Below, one piece after another: positions 17,399 through 24,994 of a DNA stretch of 64,000 bases. The DNA is from Streptomyces cavernicola. Lineage in GTDB: Bacteria; Actinomycetota; Actinomycetes; Streptomycetales; Streptomycetaceae. The stretch spans positions 1 through 64,000 of the forward strand of contig NZ_JASCIQ010000017.1 in the NCBI RefSeq assembly GCF_029968035.1, given 5' to 3'. A program made the position numbers and the translations under genes. How positions within the stretch are numbered: position 1 is the first letter of the stretch; each line of letters opens with the position of its first letter. Below the pieces are notes generated by a model that was not told the origin of the DNA, did not search any database, and saw only the letters and a program-made list of their open reading frames with translations.

Positions 17399-18370
17399 TT
17401 GGACAAGAACGTCGAGCGGACCGCGGTGCGGTTCAGGAACCGCTACGGCATCGACGTCGCCGCTGACCTCTACGTACCGAAGAACGCGAGCGGCAAGCTG
17501 CCCGCCCTGGTGGTCAGCGGCCCGTTCGGCGCGGTCAAGGAACAGTCGTCGGGGCTCTACGCCAACGAGTTCGCCCGCCGCGGGTACGTCGCCCTCGCCT
17601 TCGACCCCTCCTTCACCGGGGAGAGCGGCGGCACGGTGCGCGACGTGGCCTCGCCCGACGTCTACACCGAGGACTACAGCGCCGCCGTCGACTTCCTCGG
17701 CCTGCAGAAGATCGTCGACCGGGACCGGATCGGCGCGCAGGCCGTCTGCGGCCTGAGCGGCATGGCACTCACAGCGGCGGCCGCCGACAGCCGTATCAAG
17801 GCGGTCGCCACGGCCTCGATGTACGACATGTCGCGCAGCATGTCCCGCGGCCACGAGGACTACTACACGCCCGAGCAGCGCCGGAAGGTCGTGGAGCACC
17901 TCAGCCGGCAGCGCTGGACCGACGCCGAGAAGGGCACCTACGCGCGGCTCTCCCACGAGGTGCCCTTCGACGAGAACGGCGACGTCGCCCCCTCGGACCG
18001 CGTCCTGCCCGAGACCCTCCCGGCCGACGCCGACCCGGTCACGGCGAACTTCTTCGACTACTACCGCACCGAGCGCGGCTACCACCCGCGCTCGATCAAC
18101 TCCACCACCGCGTGGACCGCGACCACGCCCATGTCGTTCTTCGCCTTCCAACTGATGACGAACATCGACTTGTTGGCGCCCCGCAAGGCCCTCCTGGTGG
18201 CCGGCGCCGAAGCGCACTCCCGGTACTACTCCGAGGACGTGCGGGCGAAGGCCCCCGACAGCGTCGACCTGGTGATCGTCCCGGGCGCGGACCACGTCGA
18301 CCTGTACGACCGCAAGGAGCTCATCCCCTTCGACCGGCTGGACGCGTTCTTCACCGAGAACCTCGCCTGA
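17399..18370 (+). CDS. Alpha/beta hydrolase of the YcjY / DltE-like family
   Basis: A 323-residue hydrolase. The opening NVERTAVRFRNRYGIDVAADLYVPK and the FDPSFTGESGG, VDFLGLQ and YYRTERGYHPRS segments are typical of the YcjY-type dienelactone-hydrolase relatives. The nucleophile elbow reads AVCGLSGMALTAA (Ser candidate), the acid lies in ALLVAGAEAHSRYYSED and the His in VPGADHVDLYD. Start is uncertain: TTG 17399 is weak, while the frame stays open upstream and encodes PPPIDFAL, which resembles the family's usual N-terminus, yet no ATG or GTG is available there. The true start or an upstream defect needs checking. Confidence 0.8.
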   Translation: MDKNVERTAVRFRNRYGIDVAADLYVPKNASGKLPALVVSGPFGAVKEQSSGLYANEFARRGYVALAFDPSFTGESGGTVRDVASPDVYTEDYSAAVDFLGLQKIVDRDRIGAQAVCGLSGMALTAAAADSRIKAVATASMYDMSRSMSRGHEDYYTPEQRRKVVEHLSRQRWTDAEKGTYARLSHEVPFDENGDVAPSDRVLPETLPADADPVTANFFDYYRTERGYHPRSINSTTAWTATTPMSFFAFQLMTNIDLLAPRKALLVAGAEAHSRYYSEDVRAKAPDSVDLVIVPGADHVDLYDRKELIPFDRLDAFFTENLA

Positions 18371-18396
18371 CGCCCGGCGCCCGGCGCTGTTCCGCC

Positions 18397-18411
18397 GGGG
18401 GGGGGGGGGGG
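18397..18411. repeat. Homopolymer of 15 G
   Basis: Fifteen consecutive G lie between the stop codons of two convergent genes (18370 and 18423). Such a run is prone to slippage and to sequencing error. Confidence 0.9.
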
Positions 18412-18422
18412 AGGAGGCAGGG

Positions 18423-18650
18423 TCAGCGCCTGGGGAACATGGCGTCGCTGGCCGCGTTGACGAACGGCGCCGCCATGCCGGCCAGGGCCGAGGCTCCCTG
18501 GGAGAACGGCGCCAGGGGATCGACGGGGGCCGTCTTCGAGGCGCCCTGACCGCCGGGCCCCTTCCCGTCGGCGAGTGCGGTCGCACCGCTCTGGAGAGAG
18601 GCGACGATCAGAAGCAGAACAGCGGCACGCTGGCAGGTACGGAATCGCAT
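18423..18650 (-). CDS. Small secreted hypothetical protein
   Basis: A 75-residue protein: residues 1-27 look like a signal peptide (MRFRTCQRAAVLLLIVASLQSGATALA), and the mature part is small, Ala/Pro-rich and mildly amphipathic (DPLAPFSQGASALAGMAAPFVNAASDAMF). No family recognised. Streptomyces genomes often carry such secreted peptides. It diverges from the terpene synthase with a 210-base gap. Confidence 0.6.
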   Translation of the reverse strand: MRFRTCQRAAVLLLIVASLQSGATALADGKGPGGQGASKTAPVDPLAPFSQGASALAGMAAPFVNAASDAMFPRR

Positions 18651-18860
18651 GCCCGCTTCAACGAGGTGCTCCGTGCCTGGTCACAGGCCTGCGGTAAGTG
18701 TGATCTAAAGGGCAGCGGCAGCGCGGCGGGTCAACGGGGAGCCCTGGGTCGCCTCTTCGACTGACGCCTCGGAACGACGGTCATGCCTCGACGGATCTCG
18801 GCGTGTGCTCCCACATGATCGTGGCCGCCCGCCGCCCCCGACCGGAAGGTTGCCGCCGCC

Positions 18861-19934
18861 ATGGCCGCCCACTCCCTCGACGTGGAACTGCCGCCCGTCT
18901 ACTGCCCGTTGGAGTCCTCCCTGCACCCGCATGTCCACGACGTCGAGAGGCGGGCGGTGCAATGGATCGACGACAGCGGCATGTGTGCGTCGGAACGTGA
19001 GAAGGCCTGGGTCGTGGCGACCCACAGCGCCGACTTCTTCGCCCGCTTCGCCCCGGTGGCCGACGACGACAGACTCCTCGCCGCCGTCCAATGGGTGTAC
19101 TGGGGCTTCGCGTTCGACGACGCCCGCTGCGACAGCGGTCCGCTGAGCAGCCGCCCCGCACAGTTCAACGCCCTCGCCGGCCAGGTGCAGCGGGCCTGCG
19201 AGACCGGCCTCGCACAGCCCGAGGACCGCTACGCCCGCGCCCTGCAGGACATCACGCGAAGCTTTCGCTCCTTCGCGCCGCCCACGCAGGTCGCCCGCTT
19301 CGTACACGCCCACCGGGCCTGGCTGTCCGGGGTCGCCTGGCAGATCGGGAACCAGGCCGTGGGCCGCATGCCCGCGCTCGACGAGTTCCTGTCGATGCGG
19401 ATGCTCGCGGCGGGCGGCTTCCCGACGTTCGCCCTCCTGGAGCTGGCCACCGGGGCCGAGGTGCCCGACCGGGAGATGCACCGCCCCGCGGTCGCCGCGC
19501 TGACCGAGATGGCCCTGATGGTGGCCTCGCTCGACAACGACCGGCACTCCCTGCACAAGGAACTGAGCCGGGGGCACGCCGACCAGAACATCTACACCGT
19601 GCTGATGGCCGAGCGCGGCCTGCCGCTGCAGCAGGCCGTCGACGAGGCCAACGGGCTGCGCGACCGCGTCCTGCGCCGCTTCCTGGAACTCCACGACCGG
19701 GTGCGGCCCACCGCCGGCGCGGACCTCGCCACGTATCTGCAGGGCCTGCGCTACGGAGTGCGCGGCAACAACGAGTGGGGGCTCAGGGTGCCGCGCTATC
19801 TCAGCCAGGGCCACTGGCCGGACGAGATGGAGGACACCCGGCTGGTGTGGGCCGACGAGCCGAGTGACCTCAGGCCCGGCCCGCCGGCGGGCGCGCCCGG
19901 CGTCGCCTGGTGGTGGGACGAGGACCTCAACTGA
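18861..19934 (+). CDS. Class I terpene synthase
   Basis: A 357-residue terpene cyclase. The Asp-rich metal motif is D86-D87-A-R-C-D91 in WGFAFDDARCD, and the NSE/DTE triad is N226-D227-R-H-S230-L-H-K-E234; together they hold three Mg ions and the diphosphate of a prenyl substrate. The length suits a bacterial sesquiterpene or diterpene synthase. The product cannot be predicted. A polyprenyl diphosphate synthase and an ABC-2 exporter lie 1-5 kb downstream on the other strand and could supply the substrate and move the product. Start ATG 18861 gives MAAHSLDVELPPVYCPL, a usual opening. Confidence 0.92.
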   Translation: MAAHSLDVELPPVYCPLESSLHPHVHDVERRAVQWIDDSGMCASEREKAWVVATHSADFFARFAPVADDDRLLAAVQWVYWGFAFDDARCDSGPLSSRPAQFNALAGQVQRACETGLAQPEDRYARALQDITRSFRSFAPPTQVARFVHAHRAWLSGVAWQIGNQAVGRMPALDEFLSMRMLAAGGFPTFALLELATGAEVPDREMHRPAVAALTEMALMVASLDNDRHSLHKELSRGHADQNIYTVLMAERGLPLQQAVDEANGLRDRVLRRFLELHDRVRPTAGADLATYLQGLRYGVRGNNEWGLRVPRYLSQGHWPDEMEDTRLVWADEPSDLRPGPPAGAPGVAWWWDEDLN

Positions 19935-19941
19935 CTGCCCG

Positions 19942-20421
19942 TCAGGGCCCGGTGGCCAGGTCCAGGGTCCACCAGGGGCCGTCGGCGCGGTCGGCCCGGC
20001 CGACGCCCGCATCGCGGTAGCGGCAGGTGAGGATGAGGTCGCGATGCCCCGGGCTCTCCATCCACAACTCCGTCACGGTGCCCGCGTCTCCCGAGGCGGA
20101 CGCGATGGCCTCCCCGGAATGGCGGGCCCGGTAACCGGCTGCCCGCATCCGCTCGTGCGGGCGGCTGCCGTCGGAGCCGATGTGGTCCAGGCGTCCGTGG
20201 CGGGCCATGTCGGCGCTGTGCGCCTGCGCGGCCCGGGTGAGGTCGGCCCGCAGCCGCAGCGGACCGCAACCCGCCTCGGCACGCCGCCGGTTGACCTCGG
20301 CGACCACGTCCGCCGCGGCCCCGCCGCCGCTGCCCTGGGCCGTCGCTGCCGCCGTCGCCGGCAACACCGTCGAGAGAACGACCCCCATCGCGAAGACCGC
20401 CGTACGGAACGGCACAGTCAT
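19942..20421 (-). CDS. Secreted CAP-domain (SCP/PR-1-like) protein
   Basis: A 159-residue protein with a signal peptide (MTVPFRTAVFAMGVVLSTVLPATAAATA) and a CAP domain: AEVNRRRAEAGCGPLRLRADLTRAAQAHSADMARHGRLDHIGSDG, then GEAIASASGDAGTVTELWMESPGHRDLILTCRYRDAGVG. The conserved His and Glu of the CAP cavity are present, and two Cys may pair. Role unknown; bacterial CAP proteins may bind lipids or act in the cell wall. ATG at 20421 is chosen because it begins the signal peptide. The stop is 8 bases from the terpene synthase stop (convergent). Confidence 0.88.
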   Translation of the reverse strand: MTVPFRTAVFAMGVVLSTVLPATAAATAQGSGGGAAADVVAEVNRRRAEAGCGPLRLRADLTRAAQAHSADMARHGRLDHIGSDGSRPHERMRAAGYRARHSGEAIASASGDAGTVTELWMESPGHRDLILTCRYRDAGVGRADRADGPWWTLDLATGP

Positions 20422-20555
20422 GGTTTTCCCACTTTCGCTTTTTCCGCCTTTGACGTGCGGCGGCATTTCCGATACCCAGGCACAGTGGACGCCGAATAGG
20501 GTACCCATAATCCCCTTTCCTAGCTTTCTTCTTCACCCCGCCCAGGAGGATTTTC

Positions 20556-20771
20556 ATGTCAATGCAGCTTCGCCGTCTGGCCGCCGTTTCGCTTATGGCT
20601 CTCGCGCTTGCCGCGGGCAGTGCGAGCGCCGCCTCCGCCGCCGCGGCCTTCCCCGAGCCGGGCGTCCCCGGCTACTCGGTGCAGGACGAATCCCCGCTGC
20701 ACTTCGGCCCGTTCGACCTGCCGAGCAGCGGTACGATCTCCGGCGGCATGTCGTGGGACATGCGGGACTGA
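20556..20771 (+). CDS. Small secreted peptide
   Basis: A 71-residue product with a Sec signal peptide (MSMQLRRLAAVSLMALALAAGSASA) and a mature peptide of about 43 residues rich in Pro, Gly and Ser, with no Cys. An AGGAGGA ribosome site lies 5 bases before the ATG and a long terminator hairpin follows, supporting real expression. Divergent from the CAP-domain gene. Not recognised; a signalling or structural peptide is possible. Confidence 0.7.
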   Translation: MSMQLRRLAAVSLMALALAAGSASAASAAAAFPEPGVPGYSVQDESPLHFGPFDLPSSGTISGGMSWDMRD

Positions 20772-20793
20772 GCGACTCCGCGCCGAGCGCCAA

Positions 20794-20839
20794 GCGCCCG
20801 TCACCCTCGCATCGCCCCGGATGCGAGGGGGACGGGCGC
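20794..20839. terminator. Strong bidirectional terminator
   Basis: Twenty-base arms at 20794-20813 and 20820-20839 (GCGCCCGTC..CCCTCGCATC and its complement) pair with one mismatch around a 6-base loop, between two convergent genes. Confidence 0.88.
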
Positions 20840-20858
20840 AGGTAATTCCCGGATCTGA

Positions 20859-20918
20859 AAGTTCGGCTACAAGTTCGGCTACAAGTTCAGCTGAAAGTTC
20901 TGCTAAAAGCTCCGCGAT
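20859..20918. repeat. 12-bp tandem repeat abutting the ABC permease stop
   Basis: Five units of 12 bases: two perfect AAGTTCGGCTAC copies, then AAGTTCAGCTGA, AAGTTCTGCTAA and a diverged AAGCTCCGCGAT. The array ends one base from the permease stop codon. Confidence 0.85.
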
Positions 20919-20919
20919 A

Positions 20920-21681
20920 TCAGCGCTTGAGCGTGGCCGCACTGGCGACGAGTACGAGAATCACGCACACCAGAATCAGCAGCGCGTCCCGCACGAACAC
21001 CCCCGTGACACCGGGATGCGCGGCGGCCTCGCCCGCGGCCTCCACGGCGTACGTCATCGGCATGACCTTGGCGACCGCCGACAGCGCCCCCTGCATCTCG
21101 TCGCGCGGCACGAAAAGCCCGCACACCAGGAACTGCGGCAGTACGCCCGCGGGCAGGAACTGCACGGCCTGGAACTCGTTCCGGGCGAACGCGCTGACCA
21201 GCAACCCCAGGGCGAGACCGAGAAGAGCGCCGAGCATCGCGATGACCATCAGCAGGTAGGCGGGCCCCTCGATGTCAAGACCCAGCGGCCCCACACACAA
21301 CAGGGTGGAGATCACCGCCTGCAGCAGCGCGAGGAACGCGAACGCGAAGCTGTAGCCGAGCACGATGTCGAGCCGTCGCACCGGCATGGTCAGCAGCCGT
21401 TCCGCGGTGCCGGTGGTGCGTTCCCGCAGCGTCGACATGGACGCCACCAGGTACATCACGATCACCGGGAAGATGCCGAAGACCTGCGGCCCGATCCGTT
21501 CGAAGCTGGACTCGGAGTCGTGGAACATCAACTTGAGCAGCACCATCAGCATGCAGGGAATGCCGAGCAGCAGCGCCGTACTGCCCTTGTCGCGGGAGAT
21601 CTGGTGCAGCACCCGCACCGCCGTCGCAGCCGTGATGGTCGGCGAGAACGGCAGCCTCTCCACCAGGCGGCCGAGGCTCAC
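20920..21681 (-). CDS. ABC-2 type transporter permease
   Basis: A 253-residue membrane protein with about six hydrophobic helices (for example IPCMLMVLLKLMF, VFGIFPVIVMYLVASMSTL and LLILVCVILVLVASAATLKR). RERTTGTAERLLTMPVRRLDIVLGY is the conserved cytoplasmic segment of ABC-2 permeases of the DrrB/NodJ type. It starts with GTG at 21681, whose last bases overlap the TGA of the upstream ATPase gene (GTGA), so the pair is translationally coupled. It forms an exporter with that ATPase; the substrate is unknown but could be a nearby terpenoid. Confidence 0.9.
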   Translation of the reverse strand: MSLGRLVERLPFSPTITAATAVRVLHQISRDKGSTALLLGIPCMLMVLLKLMFHDSESSFERIGPQVFGIFPVIVMYLVASMSTLRERTTGTAERLLTMPVRRLDIVLGYSFAFAFLALLQAVISTLLCVGPLGLDIEGPAYLLMVIAMLGALLGLALGLLVSAFARNEFQAVQFLPAGVLPQFLVCGLFVPRDEMQGALSAVAKVMPMTYAVEAAGEAAAHPGVTGVFVRDALLILVCVILVLVASAATLKR

Positions 21682-22598
21682 AGCCGCGTGTCCGCGGTGG
21701 AGAAGGCGGCACGCTCCGCGTCGGCCTCGCCGCCCTGCTCGTGCAGCCCGTACAGACCCGCCAGATCCGGCAACAGGGCCTGCGCGGCGGCCTGTTGACG
21801 CTGCCGGGCCTCCGCCGCCTCGGCAGCCTCCACCAAATGCATGAACGCCTCCTCCGTCCCCGTACAGCCGGTGCGCTCCAGCACCGTGGAGCGCGGGGCG
21901 CTCGCGAGGAGCCGCCCGGCGCGCATCAACAACAGCCGGTCGCAGCGGTCGGCCTCGTCCATCACATGGCTGGAGACGAGGAGCGTCGTGCCCTCCTCGG
22001 CCAGCCGTTGGAAGACCACCCACAACTCCCGGCGCACCATCGGATCGAGCCCCACCGTCGGTTCGTCCATCACCAGCAGGTCGGGCTTGTTCAGCAGCGC
22101 CACGGCCAGCGAGACCCGCGAGTACTGCCCGCCGGACAGCCGGGACACCAGCTGGTCCGCATAGCCCGTGAGGTCGACCTCCTTGACCACGCGGACCACC
22201 GCGTCCTCCCGGCGCCAGCCCCGCATCCCCAACGCCGCCGCGAAATAGCGCAGGTTCTCCAGGACGGTCAGGTCCGCGTACACCGACGGAGCCTGGGTCA
22301 CGTACCCGACCCGGGTGCTCAACTGCGCGGCCCCCGCCGGATGTCCGAGAACCTGCACATGGCCGGAGGTGGCCTGCTGCACACCGACCACCGAGCGGAG
22401 CAACGTCGTCTTCCCGCAACCGCTCGGGCCGAGCAGACCCACGATGCAACCCCGCGGAACCACGAAGGTCACACCCGACAGGACCGTGTGACTGCCCCGG
22501 ACCACCTGCAGCCCGTACGCGGACACCGCAGGGAGGTCGCCCTGCAGGGGGGCCGGAATGGACTCGCTCAGGTGCACAACCCCACTACGTTTCCTCAC
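21678..22598 (-). CDS. ABC transporter ATP-binding protein (DrrA/CcmA-like)
   Basis: A 306-residue ATPase. Walker A GPSGCGKTT near residue 57, Q-loop at YVTQAPSVYADLTV, signature RLSGGQYSRVSLAVALL, Walker B LLVMDEPTVGLDP and the H-loop SSHVMDEADRCDRL are all intact. The C-terminal 70 residues are an Ala/Glu/Gln-rich extension. It powers the ABC-2 permease encoded by the overlapping downstream gene. The polyprenyl synthase gene lies 112 bases upstream on the same strand and may be co-transcribed. Confidence 0.93.
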   Translation of the reverse strand: MRKRSGVVHLSESIPAPLQGDLPAVSAYGLQVVRGSHTVLSGVTFVVPRGCIVGLLGPSGCGKTTLLRSVVGVQQATSGHVQVLGHPAGAAQLSTRVGYVTQAPSVYADLTVLENLRYFAAALGMRGWRREDAVVRVVKEVDLTGYADQLVSRLSGGQYSRVSLAVALLNKPDLLVMDEPTVGLDPMVRRELWVVFQRLAEEGTTLLVSSHVMDEADRCDRLLLMRAGRLLASAPRSTVLERTGCTGTEEAFMHLVEAAEAAEARQRQQAAAQALLPDLAGLYGLHEQGGEADAERAAFSTADTRL

Positions 22599-22710
22599 GA
22601 AGAGTCCCCTCCCGGGGCGACGGGGGCAGCCGGACAGACGTCACAAAACGCCCCACTGCACAGACAACGGCCCACCCGGCCCAAAGTCACGCCTCCGCAG
22701 CGCCCGGAGA

Positions 22711-23751
22711 TCAGGCGTCCCTCCGCACCATGGCCCAGGCGATCTCCTGCAACTGGCGATACACATCCGCCGAAGGCCGCGCGTACGACAACGCCCGCAG
22801 AGCCTCGGCCAGTTGACGCCGCGCCTCCTCCTCGGCCGCCTCCCGCCCCCCGGCCCGCTCCACCAACTCGCGCGCGACGACGACCTCCTGCTCGGCCAAC
22901 GGATGCGGCGACGCGTACAGCGCCCGCAACTCCCGTGCCGCCGCGCCCTCACCGGCGAGCGCCGCCACCACGGGCAGCGACTTCTTGCGCGCCGCGAGGT
23001 CGGACCCCACCGGCTTGCCGCTGCGCCTGCTCCGGCCCCAGATGCCGAGCACGTCGTCCGCGCACTGGAAGGCGACACCGAGCCGACGCCCGAACTCCCG
23101 CAACCCGCCGACCCGTTCACCGTCCGCGCCCGCGAGCACCCCGCCCAACGCGCAGGCGCAGCCCATCAGCGACCCGGTCTTGCCGCCGGCCATCCCCAGA
23201 TACTGCGGCACCGACACCGCCGGGGCCTCCTCGAACGCCACATCGGCGCTCTGCCCCTCCACCAACTCCATCAGCGCGCCCACCAGTTCGGCCACCGCCG
23301 CGGCCGACCGGCACGGCACGTCGGAGACCGCCCGCATCGCCGCGACGAGCAGCGCGTCCCCCGCGAGGACCGCCGCCGACGTCCCGAACACCGACCACGC
23401 CGCCGGACGGTGCCGGCGCAGCGCGTCCCCGTCGATCACGTCGTCGTGCAGCAGGGTGAAGTCGTGCACGAGCTCCACGGCCACGGCACCGGGCAGCGCA
23501 TCGCGCGCACTGCCGCCGACGGCCAACGCGGACAGCAGAGTCAGCGCCGGCCGGACCGCCTTCCCGCGCCGGGGCGTCGACTCCACCGGAGCCCCGTCGG
23601 CCTCCGTCCACCCCCGGTGGTACCCGGCGACCCGGGCCTCGGCGGCCGGCAGCGCCCCGACCGCCTCCCGCAGCGCCGGGACGACCAGGTCGTCGACCCA
23701 GCCCAGACGCGGAAACACAGTGTCGGGAACCGGGCCGGTCAGCTGCGACAT
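22711..23751 (-). CDS. Polyprenyl (geranylgeranyl-type) diphosphate synthase
   Basis: A 346-residue trans-prenyltransferase. The first Asp-rich motif is DDVID in LVHDFTLLHDDVIDGDALRRHRPA; the second is the DDVLG variant in AFQCADDVLGIWGRSRRSGKPVGSDLAARKKSLPVVAAL, as in many bacterial GGPP synthases. It condenses IPP with allylic diphosphates; chain length is not fixed by what I can see. GKxVRP at the N-terminal IPP site (RRGKAVRPALTLL) is intact. Together with the exporter genes and the terpene synthase 3 kb away it suggests a compact terpenoid locus. Confidence 0.93.
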   Translation of the reverse strand: MSQLTGPVPDTVFPRLGWVDDLVVPALREAVGALPAAEARVAGYHRGWTEADGAPVESTPRRGKAVRPALTLLSALAVGGSARDALPGAVAVELVHDFTLLHDDVIDGDALRRHRPAAWSVFGTSAAVLAGDALLVAAMRAVSDVPCRSAAAVAELVGALMELVEGQSADVAFEEAPAVSVPQYLGMAGGKTGSLMGCACALGGVLAGADGERVGGLREFGRRLGVAFQCADDVLGIWGRSRRSGKPVGSDLAARKKSLPVVAALAGEGAAARELRALYASPHPLAEQEVVVARELVERAGGREAAEEEARRQLAEALRALSYARPSADVYRQLQEIAWAMVRRDA

Positions 23752-24097
23752 GCACTACTCCTCAAGAGCTCAGAACAGGGCGGACCCGGCCAGTCAACTC
23801 CCGCCGCACCAGCACAAAAAAGCGCAGCACACCACCGCGCCGAAGGATCACCACAGCGGCCCTCAGACCTCATACGGTGACCTCAGCCGAACATCGCATG
23901 ACCACCGCCGCCCCGGATCCGACCAGGCTGCGACGAGGGCCCGCGAGCCGGCCGTGCCCGCGTACGACCGTGGTCCGCTCCTGGTGCGGCTCGGGCGGAC
24001 TCCGGGCAGGGTAGGAGGGAGCGAGCCATGTTCGAGCTGCCCGTGGCCGGCATGGGAGGAACTGATGCGAGGGGCTCTCGCTGAACCGGAGTGAGCC
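23752..24097. other. 346-base gap upstream of the SpoIIE phosphatase
   Basis: No established gene. It should hold the promoters of the divergent prenyl synthase and phosphatase. An 18-codon open frame (ATG 24028 to TGA 24084) has a good AGGAGGG ribosome site and ends 13 bases before the phosphatase start. It might be a leader peptide, but nothing else supports it. Confidence 0.4.
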
Positions 24098-24958
24098 ATG
24101 TCCCGCGGCGGGTCGGTCGACGACGGCGAGGAGCTGCTCCACCGGCTCGGGCTGATGACGGCCCGAGCACGCGAGCTGGCGGCCGCCCAGCGTTCCCGCG
24201 TCGAGCTCGCCGTGGAACTGCAGCGCGGCATGCTCCCCGGGGACCTCCCGCACCCAGCCGGCATCAGCGTCGCCGTCGGGTACACGCCCGCCACGCACGG
24301 GCTCAACGTCGGCGGCGACTGGTACGACGCGTTCACCCTGCCGGACGGCCGCGTGGCGATGTCCATCGGCGACGTCCAGGGGCACAACATCAAGGCGGCC
24401 GCGTTCATGGGTCAGGTACGTGTCGCACTGCGCGCCCTCGCCTCCGTCACCGGGGACCCGGGGGAGCTGCTCCGCCGCACGAACGACCTGCTCGTCTCCC
24501 TGGGCTCGGACCTCTTCGCCACCTGTACGTTCCTGCGCCTCGACCCGGTCAGCGGCATCCTGGAGTCCGCGCGGGCCGGCCACATACCCCACATCTGGGC
24601 GACCGCCGACGGCCGGTCCGGGGTCTCCGGCGGGGACGGGGGGCCGCCGCTCGGGGTGCTTCCCGGCGCCGAGTACCCCGTGTCGCGGAATCAGCTGACC
24701 CTGGGGGGCGTCTTCGTACTCCTGACCGACGGAGTGGTGGAAGGGCCGTCGCTGAACCTGGACGACGGCCTCAGGCAGGTCGCCCGGCTCGCGCAGCTCT
24801 CCGTGGTCGCGGGTGTGGGCATCGACGGGCTGGCCGAGGCCGTCATGAAGATGGCGGACACGGTGGGGCACGAGGACGATGCGGCCGTCCTCGTCGTCGG
24901 CCACGACGGCGGCACCAGGGGCAGGCTCCTGCCGAACTCCGAGACACCGCAGAGGTGA
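24098..24958 (+). CDS. SpoIIE-type PP2C protein phosphatase
   Basis: A 286-residue phosphatase. A short coiled-coil-like N-terminus (residues 10-40) is followed by the SpoIIE catalytic domain: LQRGMLPGDLPHPAGISVAVGYTPA, metal ligands in VGGDWYDAF and MSIGDVQGHNIKAAAFMGQVR, then FVLLTDGVVEG and GHEDDAAVLVVG. Such enzymes dephosphorylate anti-sigma-factor antagonists. No sensory domain is attached; the neighbouring MASE1 membrane protein starts 36 bases downstream and could be the missing sensor. Anti-sigma partners are not encoded nearby. Confidence 0.92.
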   Translation: MSRGGSVDDGEELLHRLGLMTARARELAAAQRSRVELAVELQRGMLPGDLPHPAGISVAVGYTPATHGLNVGGDWYDAFTLPDGRVAMSIGDVQGHNIKAAAFMGQVRVALRALASVTGDPGELLRRTNDLLVSLGSDLFATCTFLRLDPVSGILESARAGHIPHIWATADGRSGVSGGDGGPPLGVLPGAEYPVSRNQLTLGGVFVLLTDGVVEGPSLNLDDGLRQVARLAQLSVVAGVGIDGLAEAVMKMADTVGHEDDAAVLVVGHDGGTRGRLLPNSETPQR

Positions 24959-24994
24959 GCGGCACCAGACCGGAGGAGAGCGACACCGAAAGCC

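Noticed and set aside
20422..20555. TTGACG and TAGGGT boxes upstream of the small secreted peptide
   Set aside because: Spacing between them does not fit a promoter, so no assignment was made.
24028..24084. 18-codon frame upstream of the SpoIIE gene
   Set aside because: It has a good ribosome site, but such short frames arise by chance and nothing shows regulation; kept only as a note.
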